In this document: one piece after another, positions 45,631 through 53,223 of the stretch | How the letters are laid out: every line of letters starts with the position of its first letter | Position numbering within the stretch: position 1 is the stretch's first letter | Assembly (NCBI RefSeq): GCF_000239695.1 | Contig: NZ_JH470338.1 | Coordinates: 1,051,327-1,115,326, forward strand | Source: Actinomyces graevenitzii C83 | GTDB taxonomy: Bacteria > Actinomycetota > Actinomycetes > Actinomycetales > Actinomycetaceae | Reading direction: 5' to 3' | Length of the DNA stretch: 64,000 nucleotides | Notes under the pieces: generated by a model | The model's database searches: none | What the model was told of the DNA's origin: nothing | The model's input: only the letters and a program-made list of their open reading frames with translations | Position numbers and translations under genes: made by a program

Positions 45631-45926
45631 TAGCTATTGGTCATAACAGGGTCCCTACACGAGGTGGTCACGGTGGCGGCCATGGTGGTGGTCATAGTGG
45701 TGGTCACGGTGGTGGTCACAGCTCAGGGCACTCCAGATCAGGCTCTTCGCATCACAACTCTGGGCGACGACACTCTAGCTCAGGCCACGTAGGCTCTAGT
45801 TACAGCAGCTACTCTGATGACGATGACTACAAAAAAGACAAGAACCTGAAAATCGCACTTTTTATCTTAGCTGGATTATCTTTGTATTCCCTCGTTAGGC
45901 GACTAAAACTGTTGCGGCGGGGATAA
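45438..45926 (+). CDS. Array protein 16 (class II): Gly/His-repeat protein
   Basis: 162 residues from a GTG with AGGAA upstream. The signal peptide (HSKHMLLALVTVAAASLCVP) is class II but has lost the CLC motif (SLC). Then ITPISSSSVSGSQSTS, a GGHGGGHGGGHSGGHGGGHS stretch, Ser/His/Arg residues, an acidic YSDDDDYKKD and one helix (136-152) ending in basic residues. Its 5' region is a duplicate of that of gene 17; its own last codons form the start of the next repeat copy. Confidence 0.74.
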   Translation: MSALSPMFATKLNTQHSKHMLLALVTVAAASLCVPSAGASAVSSSITPISSSSVSGSQSTSVVSIAIGHNRVPTRGGHGGGHGGGHSGGHGGGHSSGHSRSGSSHHNSGRRHSSSGHVGSSYSSYSDDDDYKKDKNLKIALFILAGLSLYSLVRRLKLLRRG

Positions 45927-46202
45927 TTCCCCGATGACCACCTCTAGAGCAACGGTTATTCTGATTAGGAACTAGTTGTAACTACATCAGTACTACTTCA
46001 GGAATAGCCATGAGCATGTTTCCACCCCTTTTTACCACTAAATTAAATACGCAAGTTCGCAAACATGCTTTGCTAGCTTTGGCCACTATCGCAGCCGCAT
46101 GCCTGTGTGTTCCTAGTGCTAGCGCCAGCGTTGCTCGCAGTTCTATTACCCCAATCTCAAGCAGCTCAGTGAGCGGCAGTCAGTCAACTTCCCGCACAGC
46201 CA
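45916..46202 (+). repeat. Direct repeat copy 2 of the array gene 16/17 duplication
   Basis: Second copy, 572 bases after copy 1. It starts in the last codons of gene 16 and runs through the upstream region, the ATG and the N-terminal codons of gene 17. The constant offset indicates one recent tandem event. Confidence 0.85.
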
Positions 46203-46918
46203 CAACGGGGCGTAATGCGCTCCCGGCAGGTCGTGGAGGCAGCAGCGGAGGTTCAAGCGGACGCAGTTCCTCTGGTTCTTCCTCGCGCCGTTCAAGTTCC
46301 AGCGGTTCTGGTTCTTCCTCGCGTCGCTCAAGTTCTGGGGGCTCTAATTCCAGCAGTTCCGGTTCTTCTTCACGACGTAACTCTTGGTGGGGACGTTCTA
46401 ACTCTCGTTCAGGAAGTTCTAATTATTACAACCGCTATTACAACAATTACGATAGCGATCGGTCTTACGACGATCCTAATAATGACACCTATGGAGATCC
46501 GCCTTACGACGATTCGACCAGCGATAATAGTTATAGTAGCCAGTCTTACGATAATTCCGGCTATAGCCAGGAACAGCAAGACATGGATTCTAGGTTTATA
46601 CCTCTTGCCGTAATTATTTTAGTCATAGCAGGAATAGGTATGCTTGGCATGATCGCGGCGACTCAAAAGCCAAAAGCTGCAGTTGGTAAGCCTCAGCCTA
46701 GGTTTAATGCATCACCCATGAACTGGCTATCCGGCACGGACGACGTTAGCAACTACTACGACATTAGCGACGACGATACCAGCTACGACAGCGACAGTAG
46801 CAACGACGACAATAGTTACGATTGCGACAGCGGCGACTACAACTATAGTGATGACAATAGTTACGATAGTTGCAGCGACAGCAGTTACGACAACGATAAT
46901 AGCTTCTTTGACTGGTGA
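46010..46918 (+). CDS. Array protein 17 (class II): Ser/Arg-rich exodomain and acidic Asp/Ser/Asn/Tyr tail
   Basis: 302 residues. Class II signal peptide VRKHALLALATIAAACLCVP; ITPISSSSVSGSQSTS as in protein 16; then Ser/Arg repeats (SSRRSSSSGSGSSSRRSSSG), a Tyr/Asn/Asp part, helix 193-213 (LAVIILVIAGIGMLGMIAAT), and a C-terminal acidic tail of about 70 residues rich in Asp, Ser, Asn and Tyr with a few Cys (YDCDSGD, YDSCSDS). It resembles a fusion of the gene 16 5' end with a gene-14-like body. Confidence 0.75.
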   Translation: MSMFPPLFTTKLNTQVRKHALLALATIAAACLCVPSASASVARSSITPISSSSVSGSQSTSRTATTGRNALPAGRGGSSGGSSGRSSSGSSSRRSSSSGSGSSSRRSSSGGSNSSSSGSSSRRNSWWGRSNSRSGSSNYYNRYYNNYDSDRSYDDPNNDTYGDPPYDDSTSDNSYSSQSYDNSGYSQEQQDMDSRFIPLAVIILVIAGIGMLGMIAATQKPKAAVGKPQPRFNASPMNWLSGTDDVSNYYDISDDDTSYDSDSSNDDNSYDCDSGDYNYSDDNSYDSCSDSSYDNDNSFFDW

Positions 46919-46940
46919 CATCACCGCAGTCAACTAACAC

Positions 46941-46974
46941 TCGGCTGTAGCAGCTATACTGCTGCTACAGCCGA
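46941..46974 (+). terminator. Hairpin after array gene 17
   Basis: A 14-base perfect stem TCGGCTGTAGCAGC (46941-46954) with its complement (46961-46974), 6-base loop, followed by CTTTCT. It probably ends the class II transcript. Confidence 0.65.
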
Positions 46975-46999
46975 CTTTCTATAATCAACGAGGATACTC

Positions 47000-47848
47000 A
47001 TGCGCCGCTTATTTAGTGCACTCATGACACTAGCACTACTAGGATTAGGCACAGTCTTAGCACCCGCCACGGCCGCATATAAACATACTGCACCCATAGA
47101 ATATTTAGAATACCCAGATTTTACCTACACCTTACTTCCTACTGGTTACACTAAAGCAACTCTCTCAATTAAAATCAATAATGACCTCAAAGATAAGTGC
47201 ATTCAGCGAGCCAGAGACTATCTGGCCGAATATTCACACAGCAGCACATACAACACAAGCACCTGCACAATCACCACCACTTTTAAACCAAATGAGTCTC
47301 CAATATTTAAATTAACCCCTTTAGGCAATAATCTATATTCACTACATCTAGAAGAGCCAAATTCTTACTATTCAAAATCCATAAAGAAGTATTATCCTGA
47401 GTTTACCCCTTACATAAAAACAATGAACGTAAAAATACCACTTAGGTCTATTGTCACTTTTGGTTTACCAAGAGACAATATAAGTGAAGACGATAATTTC
47501 AGAAGACGAACTGTATACGACAACTCTGTCAGTTATATCATGATGGCCACCATGCCTTACGGAATAGTACGTGGAACCGTAGAGTTAGATGAATCCGCAG
47601 CCAAGTATTTTCCTAAAGTAACTGCGACGCCTACCTCAATAGATTTCACACCCGCGCCCACACTAACCCCGGTAGCAGCTAGCTCAGCAACTTCAAGTAC
47701 CGTCAACCAGGGCCTTAGTATGGCTAATATTGTCCGCATCAGTGCTGCGCTACTTGCTACGGCAGCATTAGTTGCCATCTTGCTCAAACGCAAGACTGCC
47801 TCAGCCACTGCTAGCACCACCCCCACAGACTCGCCAGCTAGCCACTAA
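47000..47848 (+). CDS. Array protein 18 (class I): LppM-like ectodomain, divergent
   Basis: 282 residues. Signal peptide 1-26 (MRRLFSALMTLALLGLGTVL); ectodomain with KDKCIQRARDY and TSTCTITTTF (Cys pair), FKLTPLGNNLYSLHLEE and a terminal segment GIVRGTVELDESAAKYF matching SVKLDATAATYF of protein 13. Helix 243-262, then a short Thr/Ser/Ala-rich tail. More AT-rich than other members. A GAGG lies before the ATG. It is the last gene of the array. Confidence 0.77.
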   Translation: MRRLFSALMTLALLGLGTVLAPATAAYKHTAPIEYLEYPDFTYTLLPTGYTKATLSIKINNDLKDKCIQRARDYLAEYSHSSTYNTSTCTITTTFKPNESPIFKLTPLGNNLYSLHLEEPNSYYSKSIKKYYPEFTPYIKTMNVKIPLRSIVTFGLPRDNISEDDNFRRRTVYDNSVSYIMMATMPYGIVRGTVELDESAAKYFPKVTATPTSIDFTPAPTLTPVAASSATSSTVNQGLSMANIVRISAALLATAALVAILLKRKTASATASTTPTDSPASH

Positions 47849-48142
47849 AGTGATCCTCCAGACTTTGTGAGCTTACATCCTTGACGTACTCGCGTTATGC
47901 TTAAGACAATTAACGCGGTATTGGACGTAATTGGAGATAACTGTGACGCAAGTAGCTAGCTCAGCTCAGGCGCTAATGCGCCCTGGCTTTGTGCTGCCTA
48001 CCCTGCGCGTCGCCGTCCTACCTCTACTACCCCTCATGGGACGAATGCCGAACGCTCGCTGAGCCACATCTGCGTGCCTTGGCGAGCGTTATCGCATCTG
48101 TAATTTTGCGCTCTTGCGCGCCCAGATTTAGAAGGCATTCCC
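47849..48142 (+). promoter_or_regulatory. metX leader: promoter, possible leader peptide and hairpin
   Basis: A 294-base region. A possible promoter is TTGACG (47881-47886) with GACAAT (47905-47910), 18 bases apart. A 39-codon frame (see separate entry) has a good ribosome binding site. It ends inside the left arm of a 9-base stem AACGCTCGC (48051-48059) with GCGAGCGTT (48082-48090). There is no direct T-run. I see no SAM riboswitch motif. This suggests translation-linked control of metX. Confidence 0.45.
47943..48062 (+). CDS. Possible 39-residue leader peptide before metX
   Basis: A frame starting GTG with TTGGAG 7 bases upstream; it reads VTQVASSAQALMRPGFVLPT and ends LPLLPLMGRMPNAR. It has three internal Met codons, two of them near the end, directly before a hairpin. 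The length and position fit a methionine-responsive leader but no homolog is known to me. Confidence 0.35.
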   Translation: MTQVASSAQALMRPGFVLPTLRVAVLPLLPLMGRMPNAR

Positions 48143-49309
48143 ATGAAACACAACCGTCAGCTTCCGCCTGCCCCCGTGTCCGGCGCTTGGAAAATCACTG
48201 ACCCACATGCTTGTCGTCGCTTCGCTAATGTGGGTGATTTGCGCCTCGAAAATGACTCTATTTTGCCGGCAATTACACTCGCTTATGAGACTTGGGGCGA
48301 GCTTAACGAAGACCGTTCCAACGCCATTTTGATTGAGCACGCCCTCACCGGCGACGCCCACGTTATTGGCGAAGCTGAGCCCGGCCAGCCGACTGCTGGT
48401 TGGTGGTCACAGGTGGTGGGCCCGGATTTGGCTATCGACACTAACCGCTACTTTGTGGTTGCCATTAACGTGCTGGGTGGCTGTCAGGGCTCTACTGGAC
48501 CGGCTTCTATTGCTCAGGACGGCGCCCCTTACGGCTCGCGTTTCCCGGTGATTTCCACCCGCGATCAGGTGCGCGCCGAGGCTCGCCTGGCGGATCTGTT
48601 GGGGATTGAGCGCTGGAACACGGTTGTGGGTGCCTCGCTGGGTGGCCACCGCGCTATCGAGTGGGCCACCATGTATCCGGGGCGCGTAGAGCGCCTGGTG
48701 ATGGTAGCTTCAGGCGCGCAAACTACTGCTGAGCAGGCAGCTTGGGCACACACTCAGATTCGTGCGGTGCAGCTGGATCCGCACTGGAATGGTGGGGATT
48801 ATTACGACGACGCCGTCGGCCCGGTAGCGGGGCTGGCACTAGCCCGTCAGATCGCCCACACCACCTACCGTTGTCCCAATGAGCTCGATGAGCGTTTTGG
48901 GCGCCTGCCGCAAAACGCTGAGGATCCGCTAACCGGCGGGCGCCTGGCGGTGGAGTCTTACCTGGATTATCACGGCGAAAAGCTGGTGCGTCGTTTTGAT
49001 GCGGGCTCCTATGTAGCCCTGTGTCGCACCATGATCAGCCACAATGTGGGGCGTGAACGCGGCGGGCTGCGTTCTGCACTGCGAAAGGTTACCGCTAAAA
49101 CGCTGTGTATCGCGGTAGACAGTGACCGTCTTTTCTTCCCCGCCCAGGTCAAGCGCATGGCTGATCTGATCCCTAACGCCAGCTACGCCCTAATTCACTC
49201 TGCTCACGGCCATGACGGCTTCTTGATCGAGTTTGATCAGGTCAACGAGCTGCTTGCAGATTTTTTAGATTCCGGGGCACGTCAGAATCTAAGTTACTGG
49301 GCTAGCTAG
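48143..49309 (+). CDS. metX: Homoserine O-acetyltransferase
   Basis: 388 residues, alpha/beta-hydrolase fold. The nucleophile elbow is VVGASLGGHRAIEW (Ser near residue 170), the Asp in VDSDRLFFP and the His in HSAHGHDGFL. INVLGGCQGSTGPASIAQDG is diagnostic. It acetylates homoserine at the start of methionine synthesis. AAGGCA precedes the ATG. No metY is adjacent; an array gene lies upstream. Confidence 0.95.
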   Translation: MKHNRQLPPAPVSGAWKITDPHACRRFANVGDLRLENDSILPAITLAYETWGELNEDRSNAILIEHALTGDAHVIGEAEPGQPTAGWWSQVVGPDLAIDTNRYFVVAINVLGGCQGSTGPASIAQDGAPYGSRFPVISTRDQVRAEARLADLLGIERWNTVVGASLGGHRAIEWATMYPGRVERLVMVASGAQTTAEQAAWAHTQIRAVQLDPHWNGGDYYDDAVGPVAGLALARQIAHTTYRCPNELDERFGRLPQNAEDPLTGGRLAVESYLDYHGEKLVRRFDAGSYVALCRTMISHNVGRERGGLRSALRKVTAKTLCIAVDSDRLFFPAQVKRMADLIPNASYALIHSAHGHDGFLIEFDQVNELLADFLDSGARQNLSYWAS

Positions 49310-49320
49310 CCCCCAGCTTT

Positions 49321-49353
49321 AGCTCCCGCTGGCCACGAAAGCCAACGGGAGCT
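49321..49353. terminator. Hairpin between metX and the amylase gene
   Basis: A 13-base stem AGCTCCCGCTGGC (49321-49333) with GCCAACGGGAGCT (49341-49353, one G-T pair). It lies between convergent genes. No clear T-run. Confidence 0.6.
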
Positions 49354-49367
49354 TACGGCGTCGGCAC

Positions 49368-50879
49368 TTAATTACGCGGGCGGGTGAGCTTATCCTGACC
49401 GTAATCGAGCAGCTCACGGGCCACGGAGGGCACATAAACACTCAGGCCCCCGTCGCTTACTGGGAAAGTAGCCCAACCTTCCTCATCCACCTGGACAGTG
49501 TCTTGCTCGCCAATCATGCACGTCCAGTAGGAGCCGGCGTGCGCCTGGCCTACATACATGCGCTTGGTGCCGGCCCGGCGATCTGAGAACAGCACGGCCA
49601 CACCCGAGGCGGGGCGGTAGTCGTCACCCTCGCGGGTAAAGCCCACCACGTCGGCGTCGTCGAAGTAGTCGTGCTGGGGGCCGTACGCCAAGAAGTGACG
49701 GATATTCATCAAAACCGGCAGCTCAGTGACCGCAGCTAGGTCCCCTGTTTCCGGGGTGCCAAACAGATCGCCCCAGAACACGCAAGGCATCCCCTGTTCA
49801 CGCAGCAAAATCAGCGCATAAGCGGAGGGTTTAAACCAAGCCTGCACCGGTGACTCTAGCGACTGGCCCGGCTGGGTGTCGTGGTTTTCCACGAAGGTAA
49901 CCGCACGCTCAGGATCCGCCGCCACCAAAGTGTCATTAAACAATGCACCCAAATCTACTTCACCATTAGAGCATGATGCATAAAATAGTTTAAAGTGCAA
50001 AGGCACATCAAACAGACTTATGTAGGGTACAGTAGCCAGGTATGAACGCAGCACGTTCACATCCCGCGACCAGTACTCCCCTACCGCCGGCAGCGCCTTG
50101 CCGGTCCGCTGGCGCAGCTTGGGTAGCCATAGCGCGAAGAAGTCAGCGCCCACGTGCTTAAGCGCATCTAGGCGTAGGCCGTCAATGCCGGTGGTTTGCA
50201 CATACCAGCGTCCCCAGGTGTCGAGCTCTTCATGCACCTTGGGGTCGGATACGTGCACGTCGCAGCCCATTAGGTAGTCATAGTTACCCAGTTCGTCATC
50301 CACGTTCTGGTTCCAGGACTTGCCTTCAAAAAGCCACAGGCCGGTTTGCTGGCGTGCATCATCCCAGTCCACAGCCTTAAAACAGGTGTGATCCCAGATG
50401 AAGTCAGAGTATTTGCCATTGCGCCCGGGGAAGGTGAAGCGGGTCCACACCCGGATGTCTTCAGGCCCGCCAATGATCCGACGCCGGTCATAGGGGTCCA
50501 CCTGCATGGCTTTTACGTTCTCTAGCTCATCTGCGCCCATGCGGTGGTTGAGTACGATGTCTGCCACCACTGAGATACCGGCGCTGTGCAGGGCGTCGAC
50601 GGCGGCCAGGTACTCATCCTTGGTGCCGTACTTGGTGGGGATTGAGCCTTTTTGGTCAAATTCGCCCAGGTCGTAGAGGTCATAGACCCCATAACCAACG
50701 TCTTCTATGCCGGTGTGTCCTTTATAGGCCGGCGGCAGCCAGGCTGCAGTAACCCCGGAGTCTGCCAGTAGCTGGGCGTTGTCAGCTAGCAGATTCCAGT
50801 GGCTGGCATCAGCGTTTAAGTCCCAGGCAAAAGCCTGCAACAAGACTGGATTAGCTGCGTCAGGATCTAGTTGATGCAT
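49368..50879 (-). CDS. Intracellular alpha-amylase (GH13)
   Basis: 503 residues, no signal peptide. GH13 motifs: VVADIVLNHRMGADE, GIDGLRLDALKHVG (catalytic Asp), PAVGEYWSRDV (Glu) and FVENHDTQPG. It resembles cytoplasmic alpha-amylases that degrade glycogen or imported maltodextrins to maltose. It is a single gene. TAAAAT (50886-50891, minus strand) lies 6 bases before the ATG, with no ribosome binding site: leaderless. Confidence 0.93.
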   Translation of the reverse strand: MHQLDPDAANPVLLQAFAWDLNADASHWNLLADNAQLLADSGVTAAWLPPAYKGHTGIEDVGYGVYDLYDLGEFDQKGSIPTKYGTKDEYLAAVDALHSAGISVVADIVLNHRMGADELENVKAMQVDPYDRRRIIGGPEDIRVWTRFTFPGRNGKYSDFIWDHTCFKAVDWDDARQQTGLWLFEGKSWNQNVDDELGNYDYLMGCDVHVSDPKVHEELDTWGRWYVQTTGIDGLRLDALKHVGADFFALWLPKLRQRTGKALPAVGEYWSRDVNVLRSYLATVPYISLFDVPLHFKLFYASCSNGEVDLGALFNDTLVAADPERAVTFVENHDTQPGQSLESPVQAWFKPSAYALILLREQGMPCVFWGDLFGTPETGDLAAVTELPVLMNIRHFLAYGPQHDYFDDADVVGFTREGDDYRPASGVAVLFSDRRAGTKRMYVGQAHAGSYWTCMIGEQDTVQVDEEGWATFPVSDGGLSVYVPSVARELLDYGQDKLTRPRN

Positions 50880-50936
50880 AGGGTGATTTTACCTTTCGCT
50901 CTAGCTCAGCAGACTAAGCTTGCGGTTGTCTTTTAG

Positions 50937-51944
50937 CTAAGCGCGTCGGTTACGCGCAATTTCACTGGTTACTGCCCAGCGGGTGTATCGCTGTTCAGCA
51001 ATAATGCGTTCTTGGTTGTTAAGCATGCGTAGCTGGTTGTTAAGCATGGCTCGGTTCTGGCTTTCAATGCGTTGACGGTGCATATCGCCTTCATAAACAT
51101 TGATCACTTCTTGCAGGGTAGAGGCACGATAGTTATCAACTAACTGCCACATGTAGGCCACAGCATTTGCCAGCAAATAGGCTGCCGGGAATTTACCTTG
51201 GTAGTTATCCCGATATTCACCTACTAGGGAGTTAATCTCATCTACTACCGCTTTTTCAAGCTCGTGAACCTGCTCATTATGGGCTTCGCGAGAGTTAGTG
51301 GCCGCATCTTCACTGGCATTGTGGCGCTTAACTTTTGCATTATGCACCACGAGCATAATGGCACTGATCAGCACACCTAAAACCAGGTTGCCAAGTAAAA
51401 ACAACAGTAGCGTAATCAACATGGACGTCGTGGGGGTTTTGGACCCAAGGGTAATTAACAAACCCAACAGCGTCCAGGCCAGCAAGAATGGCACCAGGTG
51501 CGAGACAATTGCCAGCGAAACAAAGTGTTCCTCTTCGCAAGCTTTCAAGCGCGAGTAGTCTTTGACACCCTTAGTGGAGCCATCATGCTTAGCTACCAAG
51601 ATTCTCCTGAATGCATGGTGGAAAAGTTTTTGCAGGCCAATGTAGAAGCCAATAGTCCATGGCCCGATTGTGAAAAGCATATACATAGCCGCCAGAAGAC
51701 TTCCTTTGGCAACCGCAATAAAAAGTACCACAAGGAGTACCAAAAACACCCACGAAACACAGCGGGCCGTATTGGCAATAAATTGGGGTCGCTTCCAGAT
51801 CTGCCGATAGTCGGCGTAACGATATTGCCCGCGAATACCATTGAGGTTCTCGTGTAGCTCATCGCTACGATGCAAGATATAGGACAAGCGCCCCAACCAG
51901 TTTTTGAGCTCCTCGCGCTGAGTTAGCTGCTCAGACTCCCCCAT
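50937..51944 (-). CDS. Four-helix membrane protein, paralog of the gene at 52150
   Basis: 335 residues from the ATG at 51944 (AAAGGAA upstream). The N-terminus TQREELKNWLGRLSYILHRS, then four helices in two pairs, then a long helical cytoplasmic C-terminus with YLLANAVAYMWQLVDNYRAS followed by TLQEVINVYEGDMHRQRIES. These blocks are nearly repeated in the gene upstream. I do not recognise the family; tandem copies suggest membrane-stress or division-related roles, but this is only a guess. Confidence 0.65.
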   Translation of the reverse strand: MGESEQLTQREELKNWLGRLSYILHRSDELHENLNGIRGQYRYADYRQIWKRPQFIANTARCVSWVFLVLLVVLFIAVAKGSLLAAMYMLFTIGPWTIGFYIGLQKLFHHAFRRILVAKHDGSTKGVKDYSRLKACEEEHFVSLAIVSHLVPFLLAWTLLGLLITLGSKTPTTSMLITLLLFLLGNLVLGVLISAIMLVVHNAKVKRHNASEDAATNSREAHNEQVHELEKAVVDEINSLVGEYRDNYQGKFPAAYLLANAVAYMWQLVDNYRASTLQEVINVYEGDMHRQRIESQNRAMLNNQLRMLNNQERIIAEQRYTRWAVTSEIARNRRA

Positions 51945-52149
51945 GCCCAAATTCCTTTCCTATAATCAACACTTTCACAGTGACTGACGCCATAATCTAC
52001 CACTGGCGAGGCGGCGCAAACCAGCCCCTGCCAGCGGCTAAACCTGGCATTCAAGCTCCAGGCGTAGGCCTGAAGCAAGACTTAACTGGCGGCGTCGGAA
52101 TCTAACGTCGCGCAACATGAACCTTAACCTAAAGCTTTTATAGCCTTTT

Positions 52150-53127
52150 TTAGTGGTTCATGATCATGTTTGTTACCAGCACAGTATTTGCATACTGTTG
52201 CTGCGCAAGGATCTGGTTTTGGCGATCGAGGATCGCGCGCTGCTGATCGGCCAGCTGCTGCTGACGTGCGTCAGCTTCATAAACGTTGATTGCCTCTTGG
52301 AGCGTGGAGGCGCGGTAGTTGGTGACTAGCTGCCACATGTAGTCAACCACTCCGGGCCTTAAGTAAGCGGCGGGGAAATTACCCAGGTAGGTGTCCGTAA
52401 ACTCTCCAACTAGAGTGTTAATCTCATCCACCAGCTCTTTTTCGCTGTCATAAACACGCTGGTTGTGGAGGTTTCTAGCTTCAGCGTCAGCAGTTTCAGC
52501 CGCGTTATGTGTCCTAACCTTGTGGTTGTGCAACAGCAACGTTACCACACTAGCTACCGCCCCAACCAGCAGGTTTACAAAAAGCCAGATAGCCAGCATC
52601 AGAGTTTCGTTAGCCACGGTGGGCTCATTAGTCGAGGCTCCCGCCATCATCAGCCAGAGCAGCAAGAACGGCACCAGGTGCCCCACCGCCATCGGCAGAA
52701 CCAAGCGTTCTTTACCGCGAATACGCATCCGCTCTTGTCGCTCTAGAGCTTCAGAGCTTAATTTTTTAACCAATACTCGCTCTGTCACAAAATACGTGAG
52801 CTTATATACTCCGTAATAAAGCAAGATTAAAATTATTAGAACAGCAACATTTACAAGTGATTTAGCGGCGCCAGACTGTTTGCTATCAGCTATAAATAGT
52901 GGGATTAAAACCACAGCAAAAAGCAGCAATAATGCAAACCCAGAGTATTTAATGGTGTTAGCCAAAAATTGGGCTAACTTCCAAGGCTGCCAATAGTCAG
53001 GCTGCTTATACTGTTTTCTGACATACCCCAATTTTTGGTGCAGATGGTCGCTACTGCGCAGAATATAGGATAACCGCCCCAGCCAGTCCCTTAATTCTTC
53101 GCGTTGAGTTGTTTCTACTTGCCCCAC
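52150..53127 (-). CDS. Four-helix membrane protein, paralog of the gene at 50937
   Basis: 325 residues if the GTG at 53127 is used; the GTG at 53133 is only one base from AAGGAG. The N-terminal TQREELRDWLGRLSYILRSS, four helices, and a C-terminal block NFPAAYLRPGVVDYMWQLVT, ending NQILAQQQYANTVLVTNMIM. Same fold as the neighbour, from tandem duplication. Function unknown. Confidence 0.65.
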   Translation of the reverse strand: MGQVETTQREELRDWLGRLSYILRSSDHLHQKLGYVRKQYKQPDYWQPWKLAQFLANTIKYSGFALLLLFAVVLIPLFIADSKQSGAAKSLVNVAVLIILILLYYGVYKLTYFVTERVLVKKLSSEALERQERMRIRGKERLVLPMAVGHLVPFLLLWLMMAGASTNEPTVANETLMLAIWLFVNLLVGAVASVVTLLLHNHKVRTHNAAETADAEARNLHNQRVYDSEKELVDEINTLVGEFTDTYLGNFPAAYLRPGVVDYMWQLVTNYRASTLQEAINVYEADARQQQLADQQRAILDRQNQILAQQQYANTVLVTNMIMNH

Positions 53128-53223
53128 GGGCACACTCCTTCATCATAGCCACACTTTCTTGGCGCTCAACACTCTTTCACAGTGCTCAGCACCTACAGCG
53201 TTTTGGCTGTCTAATATGCTTCG

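Noticed and set aside
30253..46900. CRISPR-like repeats in the array
   Set aside because: The repeats are coding, tandem without spacers, and in frame with the proteins.
29370..47848. LPXTG cell-wall anchoring signals
   Set aside because: Each protein has a helix and basic residues, but none has an LPXTG motif and most continue with a long tail after the helix.
47849..48142. SAM riboswitch upstream of metX
   Set aside because: No conserved SAM-I, SAM-II or SAM-IV motif was recognised.
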